Part shown: positions 23,273 to 32,090 of the stretch, in pieces
Numbering within the stretch: the first letter of the stretch is position 1
Layout of the letters: the number at the start of each line of letters is the position of its first letter
Assembly (NCBI GenBank): GCA_035636095.1
Contig: DASPZU010000051.1
Span: 34,438-98,437 of the forward strand
DNA: 64,000 nucleotides
Reading direction: 5' to 3'
Source of the DNA: Gp7-AA10 sp035636095
Lineage (GTDB): Bacteria; Acidobacteriota; Thermoanaerobaculia; Gp7-AA8
Program-made: the position numbers and the translations under genes
The notes under the pieces: model-generated
The model's database searches: none
The model's input: only the letters and a program-made list of their open reading frames with translations
Told to the model about the DNA's origin: nothing

Positions 23273-23917
23273 TCATTCCAGGCAGCGGCGCAGGAACGTA
23301 CCGACGACGGCCATCGATTCCGGCGTCACATAGTGTCCCATCGGAAATTCGTGGTACTCGACCTTCACGCCGTACTCCTCGAGCACCCGGCGGGCGCGTC
23401 GGGCGGCCAGCACGGGGATCATGTCGTCGTCCGTGCCGTGCACCATCAGCACGGGAATGTCCGGCGTGAAAGGCGGCAAATCCTGCTCGTAAAGGGCGCC
23501 GCTCATCACGACGATGCCAGCGAGCACCTGTTTCGTGCGGAAGCCGACATCCAGCGACATCATGCCGCCCTGCGAGAATCCGCTGAGGACGACCTTTCCG
23601 GGCGGCGTCGGGAAACGGTCGGCGGCTTCGTCGATGAAACGCAGCAACAGCTCGCGCGATCGGACGAAGGATCCGCGCTCGGCGGGCCATCCGTCGAACC
23701 AGGTGTACCCGAATGTGAACCCTGGCGCAGGCTCGAAGGGCTCGGGCGCATTGGGAAATATGAAACGATAATCATTATCGATTAATGGTGCGATATCGAC
23801 GAGGTCGTCAGCGTCCGCCCCCCGCCCGTGCAGGATGAAGACGAGCGGCAGCGCTGCGTCCTCCGGTTGACCGCTGGGGACGCTAAGTGCGTAACGGAGC
23901 GAGAGTTCGGCGGCCAT
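23273..23917 (-). CDS. Alpha/beta-hydrolase, phospholipase/carboxylesterase family
   Basis: 214-residue serine esterase of the YpfH/carboxylesterase-2 type: LPLVFILHGRGADADDL (oxyanion region), nucleophile elbow GFSQGG, acid in HGTDDDMIPV and histidine in FPMGHYV. Length agrees with the family (about 210-225). ATG 23917 begins MAAELSLRYAL; the in-frame extension to 23980 runs into the pilT start and is rejected. TAGAAT lies 11 bases upstream of the ATG. The natural ester substrate is unknown. Contains an A/T-rich codon island at IAPLIDNDYRFIFPN. Confidence 0.85.
   Translation of the reverse strand: MAAELSLRYALSVPSGQPEDAALPLVFILHGRGADADDLVDIAPLIDNDYRFIFPNAPEPFEPAPGFTFGYTWFDGWPAERGSFVRSRELLLRFIDEAADRFPTPPGKVVLSGFSQGGMMSLDVGFRTKQVLAGIVVMSGALYEQDLPPFTPDIPVLMVHGTDDDMIPVLAARRARRVLEEYGVKVEYHEFPMGHYVTPESMAVVGTFLRRCLE
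23751..23795 (-). other. A/T-rich codon island with palindrome inside the esterase gene
   Basis: Codons for APLIDNDYRFIFPN are nearly all A/T-ending. The island carries a perfect 15-base dyad CGATAAT-C-ATTATCG at 23766-23780. Flanking codons return at once to G/C-ending usage. Confidence 0.7.
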
Positions 23918-23974
23918 CGGAGCGTCCGATTCTAAAACGCTATACAATGATTTGTTCCCAAAAGAGGTGAACCC

Positions 23975-25150
23975 GTGCATATCAACGACTTGCTGAAGAT
24001 TGCTGCGGAGCGGCGAGCGTCAGACCTCCACATCAAGGTCGGCTCGCATCCGGTCATCCGCGTCGACGGTGACCTGGTCCCGCTGGTCGAGCTCAAGCGC
24101 CTGATGCAGGAAGACACGATCGCGATGGCATTTTCGATCATGTCGTCGCGCCAGAAAGAGAAATTCAAAAATAACTACGAAATCGACATCGCCTACTCCG
24201 TCCCGGGGCTGGGCCGATTCCGCTGCAACATCTTCCAGCAGCGCGGCACAGTCGGCATGGTGCTCCGCGTCATTCCGGTCAAGATCCTCTCGATCCGCGA
24301 GCTGATGCTTCCGACGGTCCTCGAAAAGATCGCCGAGGAGCGCCGCGGACTGATTCTGTGCACGGGAACAACAGGCTCGGGAAAATCGACCACACTGGCT
24401 GCGATGGTCGATTACATCAACACGCATCGCACCGAGCACATCATGACGGTCGAGGACCCGATCGAGTTCCTCCATCGCGACAAGAAGTCGATCGTCAATC
24501 AGCGCGAGGTCGAGGTCGACACGAAGTCGTTCTCGCAGGCGCTGCGATCGGCACTGCGTCAGGATCCCGACGTCATCCTGGTCGGCGAAATGCGCGACTA
24601 CGAGACCATCGAGACCGCGCTGACGGCCGCCGAAACCGGCCATCTGGTGTTCTCGACGCTGCACACCATGGACGCGACCGAGACCGTCAACCGCATCATC
24701 TCGGTCTTTCCGCCGCACCAGCAGAAGCAGATTCGCTTGCAACTCGCGGCCGTGCTCAAAGCAGTCGTCTCGCTACGACTTCTCCCGCGAGCCGACGGAC
24801 TCGGACGCGTTCCGGCAGCCGAAGTCTTGATCTCGACGGCCTATATTCGGGACTGCATCGAGAACAAGGAAAAGACCAAGCTGATCAAAGACGCGATCGC
24901 GCAGGGCACGTCGCAGTACGGCATGCAGACCTTCGATCAGTCGCTGTACTTGCTCTACAAGAACGGACTCATCTCGCTCGACGAGGCGCTGCGGCGCGCG
25001 TCGAACCCCGACGAGTTCCGCCTCAAGCTGCAGGGCATTCAGTCGACTGCCGACATCTCGAAGGAAGAGATGGAGTCGAAGCTGTCGGTCGCCAGCGATC
25101 AGGACCCGTTCTCAGAAGACTCGCCGTTCGACTTCTCGAACAACGTCTGA
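23975..25150 (+). CDS. pilT: Twitching motility ATPase PilT
   Basis: 391-residue retraction ATPase that depolymerises type IV pili. Opens with MHINDLLKIA and ASDLHIKVG; Walker A GTTGSGKS (131-138), DPDVILVGEMRD Walker B and ETGHLVFSTLHTMD His box follow, and the AIRNLIRE-type C-terminal region is represented by YIRDCIENKEKTKLIKDAI. Length is slightly above the usual 345-370 because of a charged C-terminal tail. GTG start at 23975 has AGAGGTG six bases upstream and TATACA at 23941. It is the third secretion-type ATPase in the window. Confidence 0.92.
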   Translation: MHINDLLKIAAERRASDLHIKVGSHPVIRVDGDLVPLVELKRLMQEDTIAMAFSIMSSRQKEKFKNNYEIDIAYSVPGLGRFRCNIFQQRGTVGMVLRVIPVKILSIRELMLPTVLEKIAEERRGLILCTGTTGSGKSTTLAAMVDYINTHRTEHIMTVEDPIEFLHRDKKSIVNQREVEVDTKSFSQALRSALRQDPDVILVGEMRDYETIETALTAAETGHLVFSTLHTMDATETVNRIISVFPPHQQKQIRLQLAAVLKAVVSLRLLPRADGLGRVPAAEVLISTAYIRDCIENKEKTKLIKDAIAQGTSQYGMQTFDQSLYLLYKNGLISLDEALRRASNPDEFRLKLQGIQSTADISKEEMESKLSVASDQDPFSEDSPFDFSNNV

Positions 25151-27769
25151 TTGCCGGCAGCTCTGTCGGTCATCTTTTTTCTGTCGGGCGCAGCGTCCCT
25201 GCTGTTTGAAACCCTATGGTTTCGAGACTGCGGGCTGGTGTTCGGCAACAGCGCGTGGGCGTCGGCGATCGTGCTGGCGAGTTTCATGGCCGGTCTCGCG
25301 ATCGGCAACGTGCTGTCGGGGCGCCTTCTTCGCAGAGTGAGACAGCCGCTGCGACTCTACGGCGTGCTCGAAATCACGATCGCGATCTGCGGACTGCTCC
25401 TGGTTCTGGCGCTTCCGCAACTGCCCACGGTACTGGCGCCGCTTTTCCGCCTCCTTCTCGATTCGCCGCTGCTCAACGCCGCGCGCCTCATCTTCGCGTT
25501 CGTGCTGCTGCTGATTCCCGCGACCGTGATGGGCGCGACGCTGCCCACGGTCGTCAGCGCGCTCTCCCACCACGACTCCAACTTCGGCCGCGTTCTCGGT
25601 CTGCTCTACGGCTGCAACACCATCGGCGCCGTCGTGGGCGCGCTGGCGGGCGAGTTGTTTCTGATCCGCGCCTTGGGCGTGCGGGGGGCGGGCGTGGTGG
25701 CGGCCTGCTGTTCGCTAACGGCAGGACTTGCGGCACTTACGTTGCGTGGAGCCCCGCCGACCTCGGCGGGGCCCGCCGGCGAGGTCGCCGGCGCTCCACG
25801 TCGTTTGCTCCTCGCTGCCGGCCTCTCCGGCTTCGCGCTGCTGGCGCTGGAGGTGATCTGGTTTCGCTTCGTGATTTTCTTCGTGGCGTCGACCAGCATC
25901 GCATTTGCCGTGATGCTGGCCGTCGTTCTGGCGGGCATCGGCATCGGCGCGTTGATCGCGTCCGCGATCTGGACGCGATTTCCCGCTGCCGATCGCGCAA
26001 CGCCGGTCGTGGCGTGTGCATCCGCGGTCGCCCTGGTCCTCAGCTACAGCGGCTTCGTCGCCGAGCCCGCTCGCTACCAGACCATGTCGGTCCTCATCGA
26101 TTCTCTCCGCTTGATGCTGCCGGTCAGCGTTCTGTCCGGGATCTTCTTCACGGTCATTGGGCGTGCGGTCGAGCGCGAGTTAGGCGAGCAGTCGCGTGCC
26201 GCAGCGCTGGTCACGTTCGCAAATACAGTCGGTGCCGCCATTGGCCCAATCATGGCTGGATTCGTGCTCATTCCGGCGATCGGCGTCGAGGGCTCGTTCT
26301 TCGCGATGGCGGTGGTGTACCTCGTCATCGCGCTGCTCGCGATCCAAAATCGGATTTCTCTGATCGCCATTGCCATCGCCGCTTTGACGCTGGTCTTCTT
26401 CCCGTTTCATCTATGGAAGAACTATTTCCTTCCCAACGCCACGCGCGAGTATCGCGACTCACGCATCGTCGCGGTGCATGAGGGTCCGATCGAGACTGCG
26501 GTCTATCTGCGCACCGACATCGCCAATGAACCGTACGTCTACAAGCTCTTCACCAACGGTTTCTCGATGTCGGGGACCGCTTTTCCGTCGAAACGCTACA
26601 TGAGCGCGTTCGTCTATCTGCCGCTGGCATTGCGTCCGCACACAAAAAACGCGCTTCTCATCAGCTACGGCGTCGGCGTGACGGCCAAGCGCCTGACTGA
26701 GTCAAAGCAGCTCGAGTCGATCGAGATCGTGGACATCTCGAAGTCGATTATCGATTTGAGCAGGATGGTATGGCCCGGCCGGTCGTATCCGCCGGCGGAT
26801 GGTCGCGTGCGAACGCACATCGAAGATGGCCGCTTTTTCCTCCTCACCACGCCGAAGCGTTTCGACCTCATCACCGCCGAGCCTCCGCCGCCCAAGACCG
26901 CCGGAATCGTGAACCTTTACACGCGCGAATACTTCGAGCTGATGCGCAACCGTCTGAGCGATCACGGCATGGCATCCTACTGGCTGCCGATCTACCAGTT
27001 GTCGGACTCGGATGCCAAAGCGATCATCGGCGCATTCTGCGGCGCGTTTTCAGACTGCAGCGTGTGGAGCGGCGCCGGCGCGGAATGGATTCTGGTGGGC
27101 AGCCGCGGCTTTATCGCGCCGCCGACCTACGAGGAGTTTTCAAGGCAGTGGCGCGATCCGATCTCGGCTGCCATGCTGCAGCGGATCGGAATCGAAACTC
27201 CGGAGCAGCTGGCGGCGACTTTCATTGCCGATGCTCCGATCCTCCGGGGTGTGACGGGGTCGTTCCCGCCGCTGACCGACAACTTTCCGCTGCGACTCGA
27301 TCCGAATCTTGCGCGCGGGTTCGCCGAACCGATTTTCCCATTGATGCAAGGCGCGCCGGACGCGTTCTCGAAAAGCGATTTCATTCGCCGCACGCTCCCT
27401 CCCGAAGTCGTGGCCGCGGCTCCGGCGTATTTCGGCCCGCAACAACTCATCGATCGCACCATGCTCGTTCTCCTCGGCCTGCCCTCGCCGCGATCGCCCG
27501 AAGTTCTCCGCCGGGTTCTGACCACCACGAAATTGCGCACGCTGCCGCGGCTCCTGCTGGGAACCGATCCCTGGCTCGAGGACATCGCGATACGAGAGCG
27601 ATCGCGCGGAAATCAGCATCCGTTCCTGGCCTACGTCGTGGCAGTCGGTGCGCTGGCGGACCGCGATTACGCTCGCGCTCGCGATCTCTTTGCGGAGGCG
27701 CGTCGGGGATTGCCGCGGTCGCGGGAGTTGCCGGGTTACGAGGCCCTGGCCCAGTCGCTGGCGCGCTAA
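25151..27769 (+). CDS. Membrane-embedded spermidine-synthase-like methyltransferase-fold protein
   Basis: 872 residues: an N-terminal multi-helix membrane domain (about 10-12 helices in residues 1-430; VGALAGELFLIRALG is typical) followed by a spermidine synthase-like Rossmann domain (about 500-680: LISYGVGVTAKRL, SIEIVDISKSIIDLSR, FDLITAEPPPPKTAG) and a helical C-terminal tail. Resembles the fused MFS/spermidine synthase family, whose substrates are undetermined. The TTG start immediately follows the pilT stop. Residues about 199-213 (LRGAPPTSAGPAGEV) are encoded by an inserted palindromic repeat in a loop between helices. Confidence 0.78.
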   Translation: MPAALSVIFFLSGAASLLFETLWFRDCGLVFGNSAWASAIVLASFMAGLAIGNVLSGRLLRRVRQPLRLYGVLEITIAICGLLLVLALPQLPTVLAPLFRLLLDSPLLNAARLIFAFVLLLIPATVMGATLPTVVSALSHHDSNFGRVLGLLYGCNTIGAVVGALAGELFLIRALGVRGAGVVAACCSLTAGLAALTLRGAPPTSAGPAGEVAGAPRRLLLAAGLSGFALLALEVIWFRFVIFFVASTSIAFAVMLAVVLAGIGIGALIASAIWTRFPAADRATPVVACASAVALVLSYSGFVAEPARYQTMSVLIDSLRLMLPVSVLSGIFFTVIGRAVERELGEQSRAAALVTFANTVGAAIGPIMAGFVLIPAIGVEGSFFAMAVVYLVIALLAIQNRISLIAIAIAALTLVFFPFHLWKNYFLPNATREYRDSRIVAVHEGPIETAVYLRTDIANEPYVYKLFTNGFSMSGTAFPSKRYMSAFVYLPLALRPHTKNALLISYGVGVTAKRLTESKQLESIEIVDISKSIIDLSRMVWPGRSYPPADGRVRTHIEDGRFFLLTTPKRFDLITAEPPPPKTAGIVNLYTREYFELMRNRLSDHGMASYWLPIYQLSDSDAKAIIGAFCGAFSDCSVWSGAGAEWILVGSRGFIAPPTYEEFSRQWRDPISAAMLQRIGIETPEQLAATFIADAPILRGVTGSFPPLTDNFPLRLDPNLARGFAEPIFPLMQGAPDAFSKSDFIRRTLPPEVVAAAPAYFGPQQLIDRTMLVLLGLPSPRSPEVLRRVLTTTKLRTLPRLLLGTDPWLEDIAIRERSRGNQHPFLAYVVAVGALADRDYARARDLFAEARRGLPRSRELPGYEALAQSLAR
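25745..25800. repeat. 56-nt nested palindrome inside the spermidine-synthase-like gene
   Basis: Outer arms CGTGGAGC and GCTCCACG (8 bp) enclose two perfect hairpins: GCCCCGCCGA-CC-TCGGCGGGGC and GCCGGCGA-GG-TCGCCGGC. The RNA would fold as a three-way junction. Encoded in frame as Pro/Ala/Gly-rich sequence between membrane helices. Confidence 0.85.
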
Positions 27770-27772
27770 ACT
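27767..27772 (+). promoter_or_regulatory. -10-like box (TAAACT) before recX
   Basis: TAAACT overlaps the stop codon of the preceding gene and ends six bases before the recX GTG at 27779. No Shine-Dalgarno is present, so recX-alaS may start from a leaderless mRNA. Confidence 0.45.
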
Positions 27773-27778
27773 GCAAGT

Positions 27779-28249
27779 GTGGATGACCTCGACCGGTGCT
27801 ACCTTTCCGCGCTGCGGATTCTGAAATATCGATTCAACAGCGCCGGCGAATTGCGCCGCAAGCTTCGCGCGAAGGGTTTCGAGCGCGATGTCATCGACGC
27901 CACAGTAATGCGGCTGGCCAGCGAAAAGTGGCTCGATGACGAACGCTTCGCAGCCGCTTACGTCCGGACGCGATCGCAAAAACGAAAAGGACGGTTGCGG
28001 ATCCGCCGTGAATTGATCGGCGCGGGCGTATCGGACGACATCATTCAGCGCGCGGTGAGCGAGAACGTGGACGTGGAGGACGAGCACGCCCGCGCGCTGG
28101 CTTTGGCTCAAAAGAGGCTCGCGAATCTTTCCCGTCGGTACGCACCGGAGGTGGTGCGAAACAAATTGACGGTGTATCTGTTGAATCAAGGTTACGATGC
28201 CGCGCTCGTTCGGGGCATCCTCAAGGAGATCAAGGTTGCTCACCACTGA
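27779..28249 (+). CDS. recX: Regulatory protein RecX
   Basis: 156-residue modulator of RecA filament activity. The three tandem three-helix RecX modules are visible: ALRILKYRFNSAGELRRKL, VIDATVMRLASEKWLDDERFA, and the third around RYAPEVVRNKLTVYLLNQGYD. GTG start at 27779 lies six bases after TAAACT. recX next to alaS is a common arrangement. The 3' end overlaps the alaS start by 14 bases, indicating coupling. Confidence 0.88.
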   Translation: MDDLDRCYLSALRILKYRFNSAGELRRKLRAKGFERDVIDATVMRLASEKWLDDERFAAAYVRTRSQKRKGRLRIRRELIGAGVSDDIIQRAVSENVDVEDEHARALALAQKRLANLSRRYAPEVVRNKLTVYLLNQGYDAALVRGILKEIKVAHH

Positions 28250-30911
28250 CAAGATCCGTCGGCAGTTTCTCGACTACTTCGCTGAGCGAGGCCATCGCGA
28301 AGTCGCGAGCTCGTCTCTCGTGCCGGCAGGCGATCCGACCTTGCTGTTCACCAACGCCGGGATGAATCAATTCAAGGACGTCTTCCTCGGCCGCGAACAG
28401 CGCGATTACCGGCGCGCCGCGACCTCGCAGAAGTGCGTGCGGGCGGGGGGGAAACATAACGATCTCGAAAACGTCGGCCGCACCGCACGCCACCTGACCT
28501 TCTTTGAGATGCTCGGCAATTTCTCATTCGGCGATTACTTCAAGAAAGAGGCGATCGAGTACGCCTGGGAGCTGCTCACGAAAGTCTGGAAGCTCGATGT
28601 CAACCGGCTGTGGTTCACGGTTTTCGAAGGGGGCGACGGGGTTCCGGCCGACGACCAAGCGGCCAGGCTGTGGGTGAAGGTCGGCGCAGCGCCCGACCGC
28701 GTTCTGCGCTTCGGCAAGAAGGACAACTTCTGGTCGATGGGCGATACCGGTCCGTGCGGCCCGTGCTCCGAGATCCACTACTTCCGCGGCAACGATCTTT
28801 CGAAGAACACCGTTGCACTCGTGAACGGTCCGGGCGACGACACGATGGAGATCTGGAATCTGGTCTTCATGCAGTACGACCGCGACTCGAGCGGCACGCT
28901 CACGCCGCTTCCTGCACCGTCGGTCGACACTGGAATGGGTCTCGAGCGCATCGCCAGCGTGCTGCAGAAAGTCGACACCGTCTACGACATCGATGCCTTT
29001 AGGACGATTGTCGGCAAGATCGAGGAGATCGGCACGCATCGCTACGGCGGTGACATGGACAGCGACCTCGACACAGCGGTTCGTGTGCTGTGCGACCATG
29101 CGCGCTCCACGGCGTTTCTGATCTCGGACGGCGTGATTCCGTCGAACGAGGGCCGCGGTTACGTTTTGCGACGCATCATTCGTCGCGCAATTCGATTCGG
29201 ACGCAAGCTGCCAACGGCCGTTGTCTTGTCGGCGCTTGTCGACTCGGTCATCAAAGCGATGGGTAGCGCTTATCCCGAGCTGAAAACGCGACGTGAAGCA
29301 ATTGTCGCGACGCTGAACGCCGAAGAAGAGCGGTTCTCGCGCACGCTTACCGTGGGCATCGAGCGAGTTGGTCAACTACTTGACGAAATTCGAGCGCGGG
29401 GCGCGCGGACTGTCTCGGGCGAGGAAGTGTTCCGCCTTTACGACACGTACGGCATTCCGGTCGATTTGATCGCCGAGCTGGGAGAGGAGGAGGGTGTCAC
29501 GCTCGATCGGGAAGGCTTCGAGACGATGATGGAGGCTGCGCGCGCGAAGGCGAAGGCCTCGTCGAAGTTTCAAACTTCCACCGACGCCGCCACCTTTGCC
29601 CAGATCGCGGAAAAAGTCGGACCGATCGAGTTCGTCGGCTACGAAAACTACGTCAACGTTCCGTCGGTCGTGGTGAAGGCGATCGTGGTCGACGGCAAGG
29701 AGCGCGACGCTTTGCATCACGGCAGCGAGGGCGATGTGGTTCTTTCGCCGACGCCGTTCTACGCCGAGTCGGGCGGTCAAATCGGCGATGCCGGAACACT
29801 CGAGTGGCAGGGTGGGCGCGCAACCGTGCTCGACACCCACAAGCCGGTCGGCGAGTTGATCGTGTCCCGCGTGCGCGTCGACGAAGGCCACCTTGCTCGC
29901 GCTGCCACCGTGCGGGCATCCGTTCCGGCGGCGACTCGGCTCGACACGACTGCCAATCACACCGCCACGCACCTGCTGCACAAGGCGTTGAAGGATGTCC
30001 TGGGCGACACCGTGCAACAGGCGGGATCGCTGGTCGCGCCCGATCGTTTGCGATTCGACTACACCTATCACCAGCCGCTGACCGAGGAGCAGGTGAAGGC
30101 CATCGAGGATCTGGTCAATACAAAAGTTCGCGAGAACGTCGAGGTGACCAAGACCATCATGCCCATCGCCGACGCGAAAAAGAGCGGCGCCGTGGCGATG
30201 TTCGGCGAGAAGTACGGCGACCGCGTTCGCATCGTCGCGGCCGGCGACTGGTCGAGAGAATTCTGCGGCGGCTGCCACGTCAATCGCACCGGCGACATCG
30301 GCGTGTTCAAGATCGTCTCAGACCGATCGCTGGCCGCCGGGGTTCGCAGGATGGAAGCGCTGACCGGCCGCGGCGCGCTGGCGTACTACCAGAATCTCGA
30401 CGACTCCGCGCACGCGCTGCAGCAGCAATTGAACACGCGGCTCGAAGACGTTCCGGCGTACGTGCAAACGCTTCAGGAAAAGCAGAAGCAGCTCGAAAAA
30501 GAATTGAAGCAACTGCGCATGAAGCTCGCCAGTGGAGCGTCGGCCCCGCTGGGCGGGGCCATCGACGCCACGGTGGAAGTCGGCGGCGTGAAGCTGATTG
30601 CGCGTCGCGCCGATGACATCAGCGGCGGCGATCTGCGCAACCTTGCCGACGAGCTGCGCTCCAAAATCAAGAGTGGCGTGGTCGTCCTGGGAAGCGCGAC
30701 CGACGGGAAGGTGACCCTCCTCACGGCGGTGACCAAGGATCTCGTCGATCGCATCCCGGCCACCTCACTCATCCAGAAGCTCGCGCCGATTGTGGGCGGC
30801 AAGGGTGGGGGAAAGGCCGATCTCGCTCAGGCGGGCGGGAAGGACGCGGACAAACTCGACGATGCGCTCGACAGCGCAAGGGAAGCGCTGCGGGAGCTCC
30901 TGAGCGCTTAA
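28236..30911 (+). CDS. alaS: Alanine--tRNA ligase
   Basis: 891-residue class II synthetase. Aminoacylation domain begins LTTDKIRRQFLDYF with FTNAGMNQFKD and GDTGPCGPCSEIHYF; the editing domain has HTATHLLHKAL and CGGCHVNRTGD (zinc ligands); a C-terminal coiled coil (LQEKQKQLEKELKQL) leads to the DHHA1/C-Ala domain with GGKGGGKADLAQAGG. TTG at 28236 is chosen because AAGGAG lies seven bases upstream inside recX and the protein then starts at the conserved N-terminus. The linker SGASAPLGGAIDATV is encoded by a palindromic repeat. Confidence 0.95.
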   Translation: MLTTDKIRRQFLDYFAERGHREVASSSLVPAGDPTLLFTNAGMNQFKDVFLGREQRDYRRAATSQKCVRAGGKHNDLENVGRTARHLTFFEMLGNFSFGDYFKKEAIEYAWELLTKVWKLDVNRLWFTVFEGGDGVPADDQAARLWVKVGAAPDRVLRFGKKDNFWSMGDTGPCGPCSEIHYFRGNDLSKNTVALVNGPGDDTMEIWNLVFMQYDRDSSGTLTPLPAPSVDTGMGLERIASVLQKVDTVYDIDAFRTIVGKIEEIGTHRYGGDMDSDLDTAVRVLCDHARSTAFLISDGVIPSNEGRGYVLRRIIRRAIRFGRKLPTAVVLSALVDSVIKAMGSAYPELKTRREAIVATLNAEEERFSRTLTVGIERVGQLLDEIRARGARTVSGEEVFRLYDTYGIPVDLIAELGEEEGVTLDREGFETMMEAARAKAKASSKFQTSTDAATFAQIAEKVGPIEFVGYENYVNVPSVVVKAIVVDGKERDALHHGSEGDVVLSPTPFYAESGGQIGDAGTLEWQGGRATVLDTHKPVGELIVSRVRVDEGHLARAATVRASVPAATRLDTTANHTATHLLHKALKDVLGDTVQQAGSLVAPDRLRFDYTYHQPLTEEQVKAIEDLVNTKVRENVEVTKTIMPIADAKKSGAVAMFGEKYGDRVRIVAAGDWSREFCGGCHVNRTGDIGVFKIVSDRSLAAGVRRMEALTGRGALAYYQNLDDSAHALQQQLNTRLEDVPAYVQTLQEKQKQLEKELKQLRMKLASGASAPLGGAIDATVEVGGVKLIARRADDISGGDLRNLADELRSKIKSGVVVLGSATDGKVTLLTAVTKDLVDRIPATSLIQKLAPIVGGKGGGKADLAQAGGKDADKLDDALDSAREALRELLSA
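30537..30568. repeat. Palindromic repeat inside alaS
   Basis: GCGTC/GACGC-type outer stem around a perfect GGCCCCGC-TGG-GCGGGGCC hairpin (30542-30560). It resembles the GGCCCCGCC hairpin at 25745-25800. It encodes the flexible linker between the alaS coiled coil and C-Ala domain, a tolerant site. Confidence 0.7.
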
Positions 30912-30942
30912 ACGCGCATCAGGAGCTCCGAGTTTGTCGAAA

Positions 30943-32019
30943 TTACCGCGTGGTGATCGTGGCCGCCTGCGAATCGGTGGCGCCGCACGCGTTGCTGACT
31001 CGAACCCAGAACAAGCTCGTATCATTGATCGCCGACGTCGTGAGCGTCTGCTTGTTTGCCCCCGAGATCGGGAAGTTCGTCGATCCGGGAATGCCGGCGT
31101 ACCACTGATACGTGAACGGGCCGGTGCCGGCGGACTTCACCTGCAGGTTCGCGGTCGATCCGCGATTGATGGTGCTGCTCTTCGGCTGATCGATGCCGAG
31201 GATCATCGGAGGCGAGCAATCGATGACAAACTGGAATGTCGTCGCCCCACTCGTATCGCCGCTGGTTGCGATCACAGTGATGAAATATGTTCCGGGAAGC
31301 GTTCGCGGACCAGGGGTGATGGTCAAGGTCGTGGTGCCATTGCCTGGACTCGGGAAGAATGACTTATCGAACTTGGCGGTAGCGTCGTCTGGGAGTCCTT
31401 CCACGCTCAGCGAGATGTCTCCCGCAAACGAACTGGTAGCGACCTGAACCGGCACAGTTGTCGTGTCGCCGCTGTTGACGAGAACGGGGTTGTCCGGCAC
31501 ACCGACTTGAATCGACGACGGCGGTGGGGCCGGCGGCCCCGTGACCGCGCCGCACGCCGCTCGCGCATTGCCGCCCGTCATTGTCAGAGTGTAGTTGCCT
31601 CCGTTCTCGCCGAGCCACGTGGACACCCACACTGTTGCGGCGCCATCGAAGTCGGGAGTGAAGTTGAACACCACGTCGGGATCGCTTGAATTTCCGGTCT
31701 CGCCCACGACGGTCAGAGACCCGCGCGGATCGCCGTCTTTCGCGACGAGTCCCTTGAGAACGCCGATGTTCAGCTTGATGTCGCCGGCGGTACGCTTGGC
31801 GCCCAAAGTGACCTTGCGCCCCTTTGTCACATCCATGCAATACCAGTCGTAACCGTCGACAGGATCCTTCCAGCCGATGGAGCCCTTGACGCCCGTTCCG
31901 GGCGTAAGGGGACCGTCATACTCGACTTTTTCTGAGCTGCCTGGAACGTGGGTCGCGAAAGCGGCCGCCGGTGCAATGGCGAGCGCGAGCGCCAAAATCG
32001 TCCGCTTCGTCGTTGTCAT
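30943..32019 (-). CDS. Secreted protein with Ig-like domains
   Basis: 358 residues, signal peptide MTTTKRTILALALAIAPAAAFA. Residues about 25-165 look like a pre-peptidase C-terminal (PPC)-type beta sandwich (YDWYCMDVTKGRKVTL, GGNYTLTMTGG), followed by a beta domain with GLPDDATAKFDKSFF and a C-terminal Ig-like domain with FTYQWYAG and SLFWVRVSNACG. Probably a surface or extracellular adhesin-like protein. ATG 32019 has GGAGGG eight bases upstream. An AATAAT hexamer precedes the leader. Confidence 0.75.
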   Translation of the reverse strand: MTTTKRTILALALAIAPAAAFATHVPGSSEKVEYDGPLTPGTGVKGSIGWKDPVDGYDWYCMDVTKGRKVTLGAKRTAGDIKLNIGVLKGLVAKDGDPRGSLTVVGETGNSSDPDVVFNFTPDFDGAATVWVSTWLGENGGNYTLTMTGGNARAACGAVTGPPAPPPSSIQVGVPDNPVLVNSGDTTTVPVQVATSSFAGDISLSVEGLPDDATAKFDKSFFPSPGNGTTTLTITPGPRTLPGTYFITVIATSGDTSGATTFQFVIDCSPPMILGIDQPKSSTINRGSTANLQVKSAGTGPFTYQWYAGIPGSTNFPISGANKQTLTTSAINDTSLFWVRVSNACGATDSQAATITTR

Positions 32020-32090
32020 GTGAACCCTCCACCTCACCACCATTATTTGTTGGGACAGACAATGATAAGTTGCGGCGAACGTTGAAGCAA

